Of a stretch of DNA of 64,000 nt, positions 1 through 9,207 are shown piece by piece. The position numbers and the translations under genes were made by a program. Each line of letters opens with the position of its first letter. Positions within the stretch are counted from its first letter, which is position 1. The DNA is from CALNYZ01 sp942490945 (GTDB lineage Bacteria > Pseudomonadota > Gammaproteobacteria > UBA6429 > Thiohalophilaceae), in assembly GCA_942490945.1 (NCBI GenBank), contig CALNYZ010000017.1, forward strand, positions 124,001 to 188,000, written 5' to 3'. Under the pieces are notes generated by a model that did no database searches, was not told the origin of the DNA, and worked only from the letters and a program-made list of their open reading frames with translations.

Positions 1-180
1 GACACCGCCGGACTTGCCGCGCCCACCGGCATGGACCTGTGCTTTGACCACCCACGCATTGCCTGATAATGACTCACTGGCAGATACAGCATCGTCCACA
101 CTGTCGATAACCACAGAAGCTGGCACAGGGATACCATACCCGGCAAATAACTGTTTCGCTTGATATTCATGTAAATTCAT
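1..180 (-). CDS. sucC: Succinyl-CoA ligase (ADP-forming) beta subunit, N-terminal fragment
   Basis: The first 60 codons of a leftward gene that runs off the window edge. The translation starts MNLHEYQAKQLF and continues with a VVKAQVHAGGRGKSGGV segment. Both are hallmarks of the ATP-grasp fold of SucC, which with SucD makes ATP while converting succinyl-CoA to succinate in the TCA cycle. The ATG is at 178-180. Only the start is present, so the completeness of the gene and the presence of sucD cannot be judged. Its 5' region faces the pil genes. Confidence 0.93.
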   Translation of the reverse strand, partial: MNLHEYQAKQLFAGYGIPVPASVVIDSVDDAVSASESLSGNAWVVKAQVHAGGRGKSGGV

Positions 181-301
181 AAATTAGTAAATCTGCCAAA
201 TTTTGTTTTGTCTAAACATTCGAATTAATCACGCTAACGCTGGTCAGAGCTGCCACATACCGCTATTATTATGAAAAATATTGGAATATTCTATCAGACT
301 T

Positions 302-541
302 ATGCCGAATCTTATAAGAGTTATTGTTCTGGTCGCAATCGTGTGGCTTGTATATCGGATGATCAAACAATGGCGAGCTCAAACACACAGTATTAAAAAA
401 AATCCAGCTGACAAGATTGAAACCATTGTCAAGTGTAGTCAGTGTGGTGTACACATTCCGGAGAATGAAGCAGTCATCCACGACAGCCATACATTCTGTT
501 CAACAGCTCATAAAGATGAATATATATCAAAACATAAATGA
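302..541 (+). CDS. Small membrane-anchored zinc-finger-like protein (PP0621-type)
   Basis: 79 residues from the ATG at 302; an in-frame ATG at 281 would add seven residues. Residues about 3-20 form one hydrophobic membrane segment. A basic stretch follows, then a C-terminal module with CSQCG and a later FCSTAHKDEY, a treble-clef-like pattern of Cys/His residues that probably binds one zinc. Small proteins of this shape are commonly found directly upstream of pilS in gammaproteobacteria. The stop lies only six bases before pilS, so the two are probably cotranscribed. The function is unknown; a link to the PilS/PilR system is inference from position. Confidence 0.75.
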   Translation: MPNLIRVIVLVAIVWLVYRMIKQWRAQTHSIKKNPADKIETIVKCSQCGVHIPENEAVIHDSHTFCSTAHKDEYISKHK

Positions 542-547
542 TATTAT

Positions 548-2191
548 ATGGCCGTTAAAAATTCTGTCATCTTCAGCGCTGCGATACATGGCCCGGACTT
601 TTTACATCCTGAAGACCAATGGAAACCACTTGCCTATCTGAATCTGTATCGCACTATTATCTCGGCGACTTTTCTTTTTCTGGCAATTTCCGATAACTTG
701 TATGCACCACTTGCTACTGCGAATCAGGCACTATTCACACAAACCAATCTTATATATCTGATCATTTCCAGCGTCATCTGGCTGACGATTCATAATCGAT
801 CGCCTGCCATCCATATACAGATATACTTCGCGACATTAACAGACATTGTTGTCAGCACGCTTTATATCCATACAAGCGGTGGCGTCGAAAGCGGCCTCGG
901 TACACTGCTCATTATCAGTCTGGCTGGTAGCAGTATGTTGTTACCCACCCGCTCGGCATTACTATTCGCCTCAATCGCGACCTTGTCGATTTTGGGATAT
1001 CAGGTCTACACACACTACTCAACTGGAATTCTTGCATCCGGTTATATTTATGCAGGTATTTTGGGTATTACATTCTTCACCACGGCATTACTGGCAAACA
1101 AGCTTTCCATCCGCATGCATGCAAGTGAAGCTCTGGCTAAAAAACGCAGTGTTGATCTGGCGAATATGGCCAAACTTACTGAACATATTATTCAACGTAT
1201 GCAAACCGGCATACTGGTTGTTGACGACAACTATACCGTAAGACTTATCAACGAATCTGCATGGCACATGCTGGGCATGCCCTCTACACTAAAAAACCCG
1301 AATCTGAATGATATTTCCGACGAACTAACGTCACAGATCAAATACTGGCGAGAACACGCCGACACGCCCAGTCGCATAGTCAAGCCATCACCCATGCATG
1401 CCAACGTCATGCCACGTTTTGCGCGTATCGGTCAGGATAACAATGACGGCGGCACATTGATCTTCCTGGAAGACCAGTCGGCAATGGCACAACGTGCGCA
1501 ACAATTGCAACTGGCCGCTCTCGGACGCCTGACTGCAAGTATTGCGCATGAGATTCGTAACCCCCTGGGGGCAATCAGTCATGCGGGTCAACTGCTGGCA
1601 GAGTCACCGGGCATTAATGAAAAAGATAAGCGCCTGACACAAATCATTCATGATCAATCTGCGCGAATGAACACGATTGTTGAAAATATCATGCAACTGG
1701 GGCGTCGCGATCACTCAAAACCGGAGATATTTGCATTAAAGCCCATGCTGGATAAATTTTTACGTGATTTTGGAAGTATGCAGAATAATAATCCGGACGA
1801 CATCAAGGTCGACATACAACCGGAAGATACAATGATACGATTCGACAAGAGCCACCTGGAACAAATCCTGACAAATCTGGTTCAGAACGGTTTACGCCAC
1901 ACTAAATCGCATAATGCTTCGCCAAAGGTTGAAATACGCGGTGGCGTGACAATGGAATTTAATCGACCCTTTCTGGATGTTATCGATCATGGCTCGGGTA
2001 TCGACACAGAAACGGCACAACATATATTTGAACCATTTTTTACTACCGAGGCAACCGGCACAGGTCTTGGATTATATATTTCAAGAGAGCTTGCCGAATG
2101 TAACCAGGCACACATGAACTATCTGCCGATTGCTTCCGGTGGAAGTTGTTTTCGTATAACGTTCCAGGATCCAAGACGGCAAATCAGTTAA
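548..2191 (+). CDS. pilS: Two-component sensor histidine kinase PilS
   Basis: 547 residues. The N-terminal 190 residues contain about six hydrophobic segments, as in PilS of Pseudomonas. A PAS-like region (about 205-310) precedes the kinase core. The phosphoacceptor is H334 in SIAHEIRNPLGA. The N box is ILTNLVQNGLRH, and the ATP lid has DHGSGI, FEPFFTT and GTGLGLYIS. In Pseudomonas, PilS senses pilin in the inner membrane and controls phosphorylation of PilR. The gene is followed after 9 bases by pilR, and its likely target promoter, before pilA, lies 13 kb away across the gsp operon. No strong Shine-Dalgarno sequence is visible before the ATG. Confidence 0.9.
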   Translation: MAVKNSVIFSAAIHGPDFLHPEDQWKPLAYLNLYRTIISATFLFLAISDNLYAPLATANQALFTQTNLIYLIISSVIWLTIHNRSPAIHIQIYFATLTDIVVSTLYIHTSGGVESGLGTLLIISLAGSSMLLPTRSALLFASIATLSILGYQVYTHYSTGILASGYIYAGILGITFFTTALLANKLSIRMHASEALAKKRSVDLANMAKLTEHIIQRMQTGILVVDDNYTVRLINESAWHMLGMPSTLKNPNLNDISDELTSQIKYWREHADTPSRIVKPSPMHANVMPRFARIGQDNNDGGTLIFLEDQSAMAQRAQQLQLAALGRLTASIAHEIRNPLGAISHAGQLLAESPGINEKDKRLTQIIHDQSARMNTIVENIMQLGRRDHSKPEIFALKPMLDKFLRDFGSMQNNNPDDIKVDIQPEDTMIRFDKSHLEQILTNLVQNGLRHTKSHNASPKVEIRGGVTMEFNRPFLDVIDHGSGIDTETAQHIFEPFFTTEATGTGLGLYISRELAECNQAHMNYLPIASGGSCFRITFQDPRRQIS

Positions 2192-2200
2192 TATAGCATT

Positions 2201-3526
2201 ATGACATTTCAAGCACTCATAGTTGATGATGAACCTGATATTCGCGAACTGCTGGATATCACCCTGTCACGCATGGATGTGGCAACCAAACTTGCGGCAG
2301 ATCTTGGCGAGGCCAAACAACTGCTCAAACAACAATCCTATGACCTTTGTCTGACCGACATGAAGTTACCCGATGGTAACGGCATAGAGCTGGTGAAGTA
2401 TATTAATCAAGCCTATCCGGATCTGCCTGTCGCGATGATTACTGCACATGGCAATATGGAATCAGCCATCGAAGCATTGAAGGCGGGTGCGTTTGATTTT
2501 GTTTCGAAGCCTGTCGATCTGAATATTCTCCGCAATCTCATTAATGCAGCATTAAAACTCAACCCACCAAGTGACGACCGTCCAATAAAATCGGAACAGG
2601 CTCTGCTCGGTAAATCGGTGGCCATTGAACAGACTCGCAAAACCATCCTGAAAGTCGCTCGCAGTCAGGCACCCGTTTATATATCTGGCGAATCAGGCTC
2701 AGGTAAAGAACTGGTCGCCAGGTTAATTCACGCCAACGGTGCACGCGCAGATGCGCCATTTGTACCGGTAAACTGTGGTGCCATACCATCCGAATTGATG
2801 GAAAGCGAATTTTTCGGACATAAAAAGGGCAGTTTTACGGGTGCCCACGCAGACAAACAGGGACTATTCAGTGCCGCAGACAATGGCACATTATTCCTGG
2901 ACGAAGTTGCCGACTTGCCAATTGATATGCAAGTCAAACTGTTGCGCGCAATTCAGGAAAAGTCTGTACGCCCGATTGGCTCACAAAAAGAAACGGCCAT
3001 TAATGTCCGCATTCTGAGTGCAACACATAAAGATCTTGCAAAACTGGTAGAACAAGGTGATTTTCGCCAGGATTTATTCTACCGAATTAATGTCATCGAA
3101 CTGAAGGTTCCGCCATTACGTGAACGCAGTGAAGACATTCCATTACTGGCACAACATTGTTTACGCAAAATCGCCAAGGAATGGGAAACAGAAATTCCGA
3201 AGCTTTCAAGCAAAGCCGTAACAGCACTCAAATCATACAAATTTCCAGGCAATGTACGCGAACTGGAAAATATACTTGAACGTGCAATGACACTTTATGA
3301 AGGTGATACGGTAACTGAAGAAGATTTACACCTGCCAAATAACACAAACATAACAACGAGTGATGTGATGTCGAATGGCCTTGATCCTGTCCTGGAAGCC
3401 AAGGAAAAAGAAACCATTATCGAAGCGTTGGAAAAGACCCGTTACAATAAAACAGCAGCGGCTAAATTACTCGGCATTACGTTCCGGCAATTACGTTATC
3501 GAATTAAAAAACTGGAAATTGAATAA
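2201..3526 (+). CDS. pilR: Sigma-54-dependent response regulator PilR
   Basis: 441 residues in the NtrC-family layout. The receiver domain occupies residues 1-120, with acceptor D53 in CLTDMKLPDGNG. The AAA+ domain (about 135-370) has Walker A GESGSGKE, the sigma-54 contact loop as GSFTGA (a usual variant of GAFTGA), and a Walker B-type FLDEVADLP. A Fis-type helix-turn-helix sits at the C-terminus (KTAAAKLLGITFRQLRYRIKK). It activates sigma-54 RNA polymerase at the major pilin promoter. The matching promoter and a phased candidate binding array are present upstream of pilA. It converges on gspN with a 12-base gap. Confidence 0.93.
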   Translation: MTFQALIVDDEPDIRELLDITLSRMDVATKLAADLGEAKQLLKQQSYDLCLTDMKLPDGNGIELVKYINQAYPDLPVAMITAHGNMESAIEALKAGAFDFVSKPVDLNILRNLINAALKLNPPSDDRPIKSEQALLGKSVAIEQTRKTILKVARSQAPVYISGESGSGKELVARLIHANGARADAPFVPVNCGAIPSELMESEFFGHKKGSFTGAHADKQGLFSAADNGTLFLDEVADLPIDMQVKLLRAIQEKSVRPIGSQKETAINVRILSATHKDLAKLVEQGDFRQDLFYRINVIELKVPPLRERSEDIPLLAQHCLRKIAKEWETEIPKLSSKAVTALKSYKFPGNVRELENILERAMTLYEGDTVTEEDLHLPNNTNITTSDVMSNGLDPVLEAKEKETIIEALEKTRYNKTAAAKLLGITFRQLRYRIKKLEIE

Positions 3527-3538
3527 GACTAACTACTG

Positions 3539-4351
3539 TTACCAGCCCTGCAGTTTGCCTTTTTTATTAAAATAATATTTTCCGGCCGCATCCGGACGGC
3601 CGAGAAATTTTAGCGACTGCTCAAGTGCAGCGGAAGCATTTTCACGTGGCGCCAACGTCATGTTTACACTGTACTGACCTGTCGCCATGAAATTGATGTT
3701 CCCATTCAATAATAATGGTCCACCCTGATCAGAAAGCGTGACACGACTACCCTCTTGTTCGGGGTCAAACTTCAGCAACAAGTCACCAACTTCTATGCGT
3801 TGTGGTGCGGTAGATGCGGCATTCGTTACAACTATGCGACCCTTGGCATTCAGTCTTGAGCCTTTATTCATTTCCAGGTCTTCGATACGCGCCGTTAATT
3901 GCCCGTCAAGGCTGACTGGAAATCCATACATCAATGGTGCAAACAGTCCAAGCGGTGCACGTATCTCCAGATTATGTGCATAAATTGTTTCACCAAAACT
4001 CACCGCGACGCTGCCGTGGCCCTGTGTAGTGAGTGACTTGAATTTAATGTCAAAATTCAACCTGCCAATCAACATTGGAATAAAATGCATTTTCCATTCA
4101 AGCTTACCGAGCCGTATACCGTTGACTGACGCGTCACCAGCCACACCTGACCACACCGTGCCTGATACATTATTTAGCCTGATACTGTTCTGTTTGGCAG
4201 GAGTTTCAATAACTGTTTTATAGATAACGCCAGCGGGCAATGTTGTGATCAGAAATACAACATACATAACAATGCCGAATGTAAGAAATTTGAAAAAAGA
4301 TTTGGATAATTTTAAGCGACCAACACGTGGTCGCGCTATTTTTATTCTCAT
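3539..4351 (-). CDS. gspN: Type II secretion system protein N
   Basis: 270 residues. A basic N-terminus and one membrane segment (about 20-45) are followed by a periplasmic beta-rich region typical of GspN (NNVSGTVWSG motif, FDIKFKSLTTQGHGSV). GspN is an inner-membrane-anchored accessory component found in a subset of type II secretion systems; its exact role is not settled. It is the last gene of gspC-N, and its ATG overlaps the gspM stop as ATGA. It ends 12 bases from the end of the convergent pilR; no clear terminator is visible between them. Confidence 0.85.
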   Translation of the reverse strand: MRIKIARPRVGRLKLSKSFFKFLTFGIVMYVVFLITTLPAGVIYKTVIETPAKQNSIRLNNVSGTVWSGVAGDASVNGIRLGKLEWKMHFIPMLIGRLNFDIKFKSLTTQGHGSVAVSFGETIYAHNLEIRAPLGLFAPLMYGFPVSLDGQLTARIEDLEMNKGSRLNAKGRIVVTNAASTAPQRIEVGDLLLKFDPEQEGSRVTLSDQGGPLLLNGNINFMATGQYSVNMTLAPRENASAALEQSLKFLGRPDAAGKYYFNKKGKLQGW

Positions 4352-4839
4352 GGTGATTCCAGCACTACATTTGCCTTAACCAGACCCTGTGCATCACTAC
4401 GTTCGACATTAAACGTAATAATTGCCAATCCCTGTCTGTATTGCAATTCATCGAGCCATTTCATAACATTGTCAAATGAAACATTTTCCATATTGACACG
4501 CACACGATCCTCACTGTCGCCCTTTACGTTTATAGCACTGGCAATACCAAATTTTTTTGCGGCATTATTAATTGCACCAAATATAAACTGTTTGCCTGAA
4601 CGCGTTGCAATACTGGCGCCACCCTTAAGCTGCTTAATCTCACCAGCCATTTGCTGCATTTCCTGAAATTGCAGGCGTTGTTTCATTACACGGGCTTTCG
4701 CATCTGCTTTTCCATCGATAAATGGCGTCCATAGAAATTGATAAGGTATGAAAATTCCTATGGCAATCACCATGGCAAGCACCATGTAACGCTCGCGCAC
4801 ATTAAGGTTGTAGTAATGCTCTTTTATGGAATTTAACAT
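4348..4839 (-). CDS. gspM: Type II secretion system protein M
   Basis: 163 residues. The short cytoplasmic tail has the NVRERYMV motif typical of GspM, then one membrane helix (about 18-36), a coiled-coil-like stretch and a small periplasmic ferredoxin-like domain (LDELQYRQGLAIITFNVERSD). It pairs with GspL in the inner-membrane platform that couples the GspE ATPase to the pseudopilus. The gene overlaps gspN and abuts gspL (last base shared), consistent with translational coupling. Confidence 0.88.
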   Translation of the reverse strand: MLNSIKEHYYNLNVRERYMVLAMVIAIGIFIPYQFLWTPFIDGKADAKARVMKQRLQFQEMQQMAGEIKQLKGGASIATRSGKQFIFGAINNAAKKFGIASAINVKGDSEDRVRVNMENVSFDNVMKWLDELQYRQGLAIITFNVERSDAQGLVKANVVLESP

Positions 4840-6086
4840 TATGATTTCTTTATCTGCAATCGGCCAGCGTATGCCTTGCCTTTTTGACCGGCAGATATAA
4901 TTTCAACCTTGTAACCTGCCTGACTGGATATTTTTTGTTGCATCTGGGTAAATACATTCGAATCACGTACTTCCAGTTCCAGATCGATTTTACCATTTTG
5001 ATACCGAATATTTTTAAGTTGCATATTTGCCGCAGCACGTAATGCCGGAGATATTTTTACCAGCATTTCAGATAAGCTGCCATCATCGACACCGCTTTTT
5101 TGTTTTAATGCATTATATTTCTGTCTCATCAATGTATGCGCCTGGCCTTGTGGGATATTTTTTGCACCGGGAAATGTCGTGCGATAAATATTTTCCATTG
5201 CTCTGGTCAATTTAACACTTTCATTTTTATACGATACCGTGTCTATTATTCCGATGACAACTTGCCACACAAACCAGACGGCAAACATGGCTGCAGCCGG
5301 GTACCATTTGCGTAAATTTCGGTTAATTTGTTCCTTGCGACTGAAATCACCTGCCAGCAAATTAATCGGTGTTTCATAATCAAAATGTGTCGCCAGCCAA
5401 AGCAGGTGATCATGGCCATAATCATTTATATGCAATTCAATTCCTGAATCGAGATTCCAGTCTTCTGTTTTTGCAGGCGTGGTGCGGCAATCAATAATGT
5501 CAATTCGTTCAGGTAATACTCCTTCTGCATCGACAATTGTTGAGGATAACAACAGATTAAGATTTTCCTGATCAACAGCAAAACCGGAATGTACGCCAGT
5601 GCGCACGACAGCGCGTTGGTTATCCAGTAAAATAGACCACGTACCAACAGCAGTAGATAATGCCAGCGTATCAGGAACCAGAATATTTGGACGTAAGCCA
5701 ACGCTTTCACATGTTTCCAGCCAGCCAGACATTTTGTCGCGATTCGCAATCGCAACAATATACTGGTTAACTCCCTGCTTGGGACCCAGCACAAAATGCA
5801 GGTCATCGACATCATCAATTAGCTGGTCTTCAAGTGCATACGGCAATGCTTTTAATAATTTTTGTTTGTTCTGACCAGGCAAACTTACCTCGGTTAAAAC
5901 AATATCTTCACCAGGCACAATAACAATCACACGAGCCGAACCAGCAGCTGTAGCCGCGCTTAATAATGATCCTTCGATCATTTTACCAAGTGGCTTGCCG
6001 TCCTTGCACACAACCCAGCGGCCCGTACCAGGCTCGTCACTGTTTGGGTCGACATGGTCGAGATAAATAAAAAGTTCGCGTGCCAT
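4839..6086 (-). CDS. gspL: Type II secretion system protein L
   Basis: 415 residues. The cytoplasmic actin-like domain (about 1-250) contains the signature SLPGQNKQKLLKALPYALED. A single membrane helix lies at about 268-288, and the periplasmic ferredoxin-like domain is at the C-terminus. GspL recruits the GspE ATPase to the membrane and binds GspM. The start codon shares one base with the gspK stop. Length and domain order match the family. Confidence 0.9.
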   Translation of the reverse strand: MARELFIYLDHVDPNSDEPGTGRWVVCKDGKPLGKMIEGSLLSAATAAGSARVIVIVPGEDIVLTEVSLPGQNKQKLLKALPYALEDQLIDDVDDLHFVLGPKQGVNQYIVAIANRDKMSGWLETCESVGLRPNILVPDTLALSTAVGTWSILLDNQRAVVRTGVHSGFAVDQENLNLLLSSTIVDAEGVLPERIDIIDCRTTPAKTEDWNLDSGIELHINDYGHDHLLWLATHFDYETPINLLAGDFSRKEQINRNLRKWYPAAAMFAVWFVWQVVIGIIDTVSYKNESVKLTRAMENIYRTTFPGAKNIPQGQAHTLMRQKYNALKQKSGVDDGSLSEMLVKISPALRAAANMQLKNIRYQNGKIDLELEVRDSNVFTQMQQKISSQAGYKVEIISAGQKGKAYAGRLQIKKS

Positions 6087-7072
6087 CAGATTTCCCGTTG
6101 CGTCCTTAATAAAACCCTGGTCTTTCCACCTGTATCGCGATGAACAATACTATACATGTAAGCATGTGCTATACCAACGTTTGCAATGCTTTGCACCATA
6201 AAATAATCACTTGAGACGGATAATATATCTTTATTTATTTGTTTGCCTTTCGTTACATCCAGACCAAGAAATTCATCGATACTGTCAAAACCTTTATCCC
6301 CCCGTTTGCTTATTATTTCTTTCACATCTGTATCCGACAGGTTTGGTGACAAGGATTTCAGCAAAAGTTCTGATGCCGTATTAACATTTATTTTGGTTGC
6401 AAATGGTAATGCAGTTATATAATCCTTGATTGATGCGTATATCTCTTTGTTAAAACCGTTTAATACCATCAATTCACTTGGAGAAGAGATATAATGATTG
6501 GCGGTCCTGTAAGATGGTACTCTGTTCAGATAAAGATTATCCTCACCGCCGGTATCTGATTGCATATCCAGGTTATTATCAATCCAGTCTACAATTGCGT
6601 CAGCAATATCTGTATTGATATTCAACTTCGAGAGACTTGCATTCGACGCTATCACATCACCAAGCAAGCGTTTAAATTGCGCATAATCATTTGCAGCAAT
6701 GCTGGCACCCTGGTATAAATTATTTATATTAAAACGACCCTGTAAATCCACGATCTTACCAACAAAATTTCCACCCTCGACTGGTGCGGGGCTCAATTCG
6801 ATTGCCCATGCTTCATCGAGACTGTCTTTAATACTATTATTTTTTTTATCATCCTCATAATCCAGATTCAATGTGCGGACGGCATAACTTTCTGCTGCCA
6901 GTAAATACAGATATGCCTGTTCATGATCCAGGACATTCACTGTTCGTCGTATGTCTATACGTTGCCGTGACGCCATGCTGACTGTCAGTATGCTTGCCAT
7001 AGCCACAACCAATAACACCATAATAAGCGCGATGCCAGTCTGATTTTTGTAATGTAATTGAATAGCGCGCAT
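6086..7072 (-). CDS. gspK: Type II secretion minor pseudopilin K
   Basis: 328 residues, the largest pseudopilin. The prepilin cleavage region is QTG followed by IALIMVLLVVAMA. As usual for GspK it lacks Glu at mature position 5, which fits a cap position at the tip of the pseudopilus with GspI and GspJ. The periplasmic part has helix-hairpin-helix-like segments (INVNTASELLLKSL) and the DWIDNN loop typical of the family. It should be processed by PilD, encoded at 20290-21180. Four bases separate it from gspJ. Confidence 0.9.
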   Translation of the reverse strand: MRAIQLHYKNQTGIALIMVLLVVAMASILTVSMASRQRIDIRRTVNVLDHEQAYLYLLAAESYAVRTLNLDYEDDKKNNSIKDSLDEAWAIELSPAPVEGGNFVGKIVDLQGRFNINNLYQGASIAANDYAQFKRLLGDVIASNASLSKLNINTDIADAIVDWIDNNLDMQSDTGGEDNLYLNRVPSYRTANHYISSPSELMVLNGFNKEIYASIKDYITALPFATKINVNTASELLLKSLSPNLSDTDVKEIISKRGDKGFDSIDEFLGLDVTKGKQINKDILSVSSDYFMVQSIANVGIAHAYMYSIVHRDTGGKTRVLLRTQREI

Positions 7073-7076
7073 ATAT

Positions 7077-7700
7077 TTATATCAACCCGGGTAATTCGTA
7101 TATTCGTGTGAATCTTCCCCAGTCTTTTAATTCCAATGTCACCTCTGCAATAACCGGGAATACTGTCTGTGTATTGTCTGCAAGTGGTGGCGGCCAGGCA
7201 TCGACCCATTCTTTTTGTTGTGTGAGAAAACGGAATTGTAATTGATCGATATTGTCTAGCAACTTTATACGTGTTGGTTTGGCGTCTTGCGCCCTGTCAA
7301 GCACAGACCAGCTATACTTATATAATATGTTATCCTCAATTCCGTATGCCACACGCTGTATATTAGAACGTTTAAAAAAACCGCCTGGATTAGGATATCC
7401 TCCCCGGCTTAGTTCAAGCAGATATGTTCCGGTTTGCGCTGATATGATGGGTTCACGATCAACACCAAATTCATCGCGTATACTTCGATTTGTCAACTGG
7501 CGTAAATCTCTGCCCATTTGAAGATACGTCATTTGTAATGATTTTAAACGACCAGCATTGCGATCTGTCGAGCTTTTTGCAGTGACGATACTTTGAAAGC
7601 CGCCATACATCATTGCTGCCATCAGGGCAAAAATGGCCATTGCCACCATTAATTCAACCAGCGTGAATCCTTTACTTATATATTTTATGTTTTTATTCAT
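7077..7700 (-). CDS. gspJ: Type II secretion minor pseudopilin J
   Basis: 207 residues. A short basic leader is cleaved at SKG|FTLVELMVAMAIFALMA, with Glu at mature position 5, followed by the long N-terminal helix. The globular domain carries the GspJ-type segment DRNAGRLKSLQMTYLQMGRDLRQL. GspJ forms the tip complex of the pseudopilus with GspI and GspK. Its ATG overlaps the end of gspI (ATGA). Confidence 0.9.
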   Translation of the reverse strand: MNKNIKYISKGFTLVELMVAMAIFALMAAMMYGGFQSIVTAKSSTDRNAGRLKSLQMTYLQMGRDLRQLTNRSIRDEFGVDREPIISAQTGTYLLELSRGGYPNPGGFFKRSNIQRVAYGIEDNILYKYSWSVLDRAQDAKPTRIKLLDNIDQLQFRFLTQQKEWVDAWPPPLADNTQTVFPVIAEVTLELKDWGRFTRIYELPGLI

Positions 7701-8095
7701 TTTGGATTAACAATAAAATTGTACATGCGAAAGACATGCGCCTTACCCTGAATACGATCATCCTCTGTTCGGTAAACAGTAAAATCAACCTTACGAATAT
7801 TTTTATCAAGTGTCTCACTGCTGATCTTTGCAGACCAGTACCAGTCATTACCTCCCATTAAATCATGACCTTTTTGCTCGCCGGTATTCAACCAGTCCTT
7901 GTTTACGCGCCATTCTGTCATTTTGTTTACCGCAACCCATTGTGCAAACGTTTTATCACGGAGATATGCAGCATTATTTGCGTTTGCTCTTGCCGCCTGA
8001 ACCAATGCCGCCAGCGCGATGGCAACTATGGCAAGAGCTATCATCACCTCAAACAGGGTAAATCCTTTGTTTAACTTAAAAGTTGTTTTTTTCAT
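7697..8095 (-). CDS. gspI: Type II secretion minor pseudopilin I
   Basis: 132 residues. The leader ends NKG|FTLFEVMIALAIVAIALAA, with Glu at mature position 5. The segment FAQWVAVNKMTEWRV is typical of GspI. This minor pseudopilin nucleates the tip complex. It overlaps gspJ by four bases, and its start shares a base with the gspH stop (TAATG). Confidence 0.9.
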   Translation of the reverse strand: MKKTTFKLNKGFTLFEVMIALAIVAIALAALVQAARANANNAAYLRDKTFAQWVAVNKMTEWRVNKDWLNTGEQKGHDLMGGNDWYWSAKISSETLDKNIRKVDFTVYRTEDDRIQGKAHVFRMYNFIVNPK

Positions 8096-8661
8096 TATGA
8101 GTCGGGTAATTTTAATTCTGTTTCACCATTTGCCTGTCCAATCAGTTCATATGGCAATGGCAGATACTCTGATTTAAATGTCATAACGAATGGTGTCATC
8201 TCACCGCTGGATAAAAACAGAATACTTACTTTTTTACTTTCTGTATCATCAACACTTTCATTATCTTCATCCTCTTCCCTGGTTTTGAATACAATATTCA
8301 TACTTTCAACTGACAGAGCCAGCTCGATGCCCGCAGATAATTTTCTTGGACGAAACACATCATCTTCCATGTCTTGCCATTTATTTTCAAAAAATTCCTT
8401 GAACTGATAACCATCCTGTGTAAGCTCAAGTCTTATTTCTTTTGCATTCAGAATTGATTCTTCCTGTGCCAGATGAATCAGTGCATTCATACGCAAGGTT
8501 TCATCTTCCACCTTGCGAGACAGACCTCCATCTCCCAGGTTTAAAACCGTCACCGAAACAAATATGCCAATAATGGCGACCACCATGAGGACTTCGATTA
8601 AGGTAAAGCCCCCTGCACTTCGTACCGGGTTACCAGTTACATACTGGAGAGCTGGACGCAT
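8095..8661 (-). CDS. gspH: Type II secretion minor pseudopilin H
   Basis: 188 residues. The leader ends AGG|FTLIEVLMVVAIIGIF. Downstream are family features: MNALIHLAQEESILNAKEIRLEL, then a beta-rich domain ending in a FLSSGEMTPF strand, the usual GspH/FimT C-terminal pattern. GspH links the major pseudopilin GspG to the tip complex. An acidic insertion (EEDEDNESVDDTE) sits in a loop. There are 40 bases between gspG and gspH. Confidence 0.88.
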   Translation of the reverse strand: MRPALQYVTGNPVRSAGGFTLIEVLMVVAIIGIFVSVTVLNLGDGGLSRKVEDETLRMNALIHLAQEESILNAKEIRLELTQDGYQFKEFFENKWQDMEDDVFRPRKLSAGIELALSVESMNIVFKTREEDEDNESVDDTESKKVSILFLSSGEMTPFVMTFKSEYLPLPYELIGQANGETELKLPDS

Positions 8662-8701
8662 TACGTTACACCTCTCGCATCACGTCTGGTGTCACGATTT
8701 C

Positions 8702-9154
8702 TTAGTTATCCAGATTCCAGTTTCCGATATCGTCATCGCTCTGTTGTCCATCCGGGCCAAGCGAATAAATATCAATCTTGCCACGCACACCGGGACTTAA
8801 ATATTGATAGGGGTTACCCCATGGATCGACGGGTGACTTGGGCAGGTACGCGTCCGGACTGTAATTTTTGGGTGTCGGCGTATTGGTCGGTTTTGTCACT
8901 AACGCTTGCAAGCCCTGATCGGTCGATGGATAAACAAAGTTATCCAGCTTGTACATATTTAGCGCATTACCGATTTGAGCGATATCCACCTTGGCTTTTT
9001 CCAGCATGGCCTGATCCTGACGACCCATAATTTTCGGTACGACAATCGCTGCAAGTAATCCCAGAATCACCACCACGACCATCACTTCGATCAGGGTAAA
9101 ACCGGATTGCATTGAGCGATTTGTGCGTTTGTTAAATACTTTATATTGCTTCAT
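8702..9154 (-). CDS. gspG: Type II secretion major pseudopilin G
   Basis: 150 residues. The leader MKQYKVFNKRTNRSMQSG precedes the mature N-terminus FTLIEVMVVVVILGLLAAIV. The conserved body includes GRQDQAMLEKAKVDIAQI, YPSTDQGLQALV, DPWGNPYQY and a C-terminal GPDG..SDDDIGNW calcium-site segment. GspG polymerises into the pseudopilus piston. It is processed by the prepilin peptidase, here PilD. It is preceded by a 53-base gap after gspF, the longest gap in the operon. Confidence 0.95.
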   Translation of the reverse strand: MKQYKVFNKRTNRSMQSGFTLIEVMVVVVILGLLAAIVVPKIMGRQDQAMLEKAKVDIAQIGNALNMYKLDNFVYPSTDQGLQALVTKPTNTPTPKNYSPDAYLPKSPVDPWGNPYQYLSPGVRGKIDIYSLGPDGQQSDDDIGNWNLDN

Positions 9155-9207
9155 TTTTTACTTCCCTTCACATTTTACAAAACACTGAACATATCAGTGT
9201 TTCACTA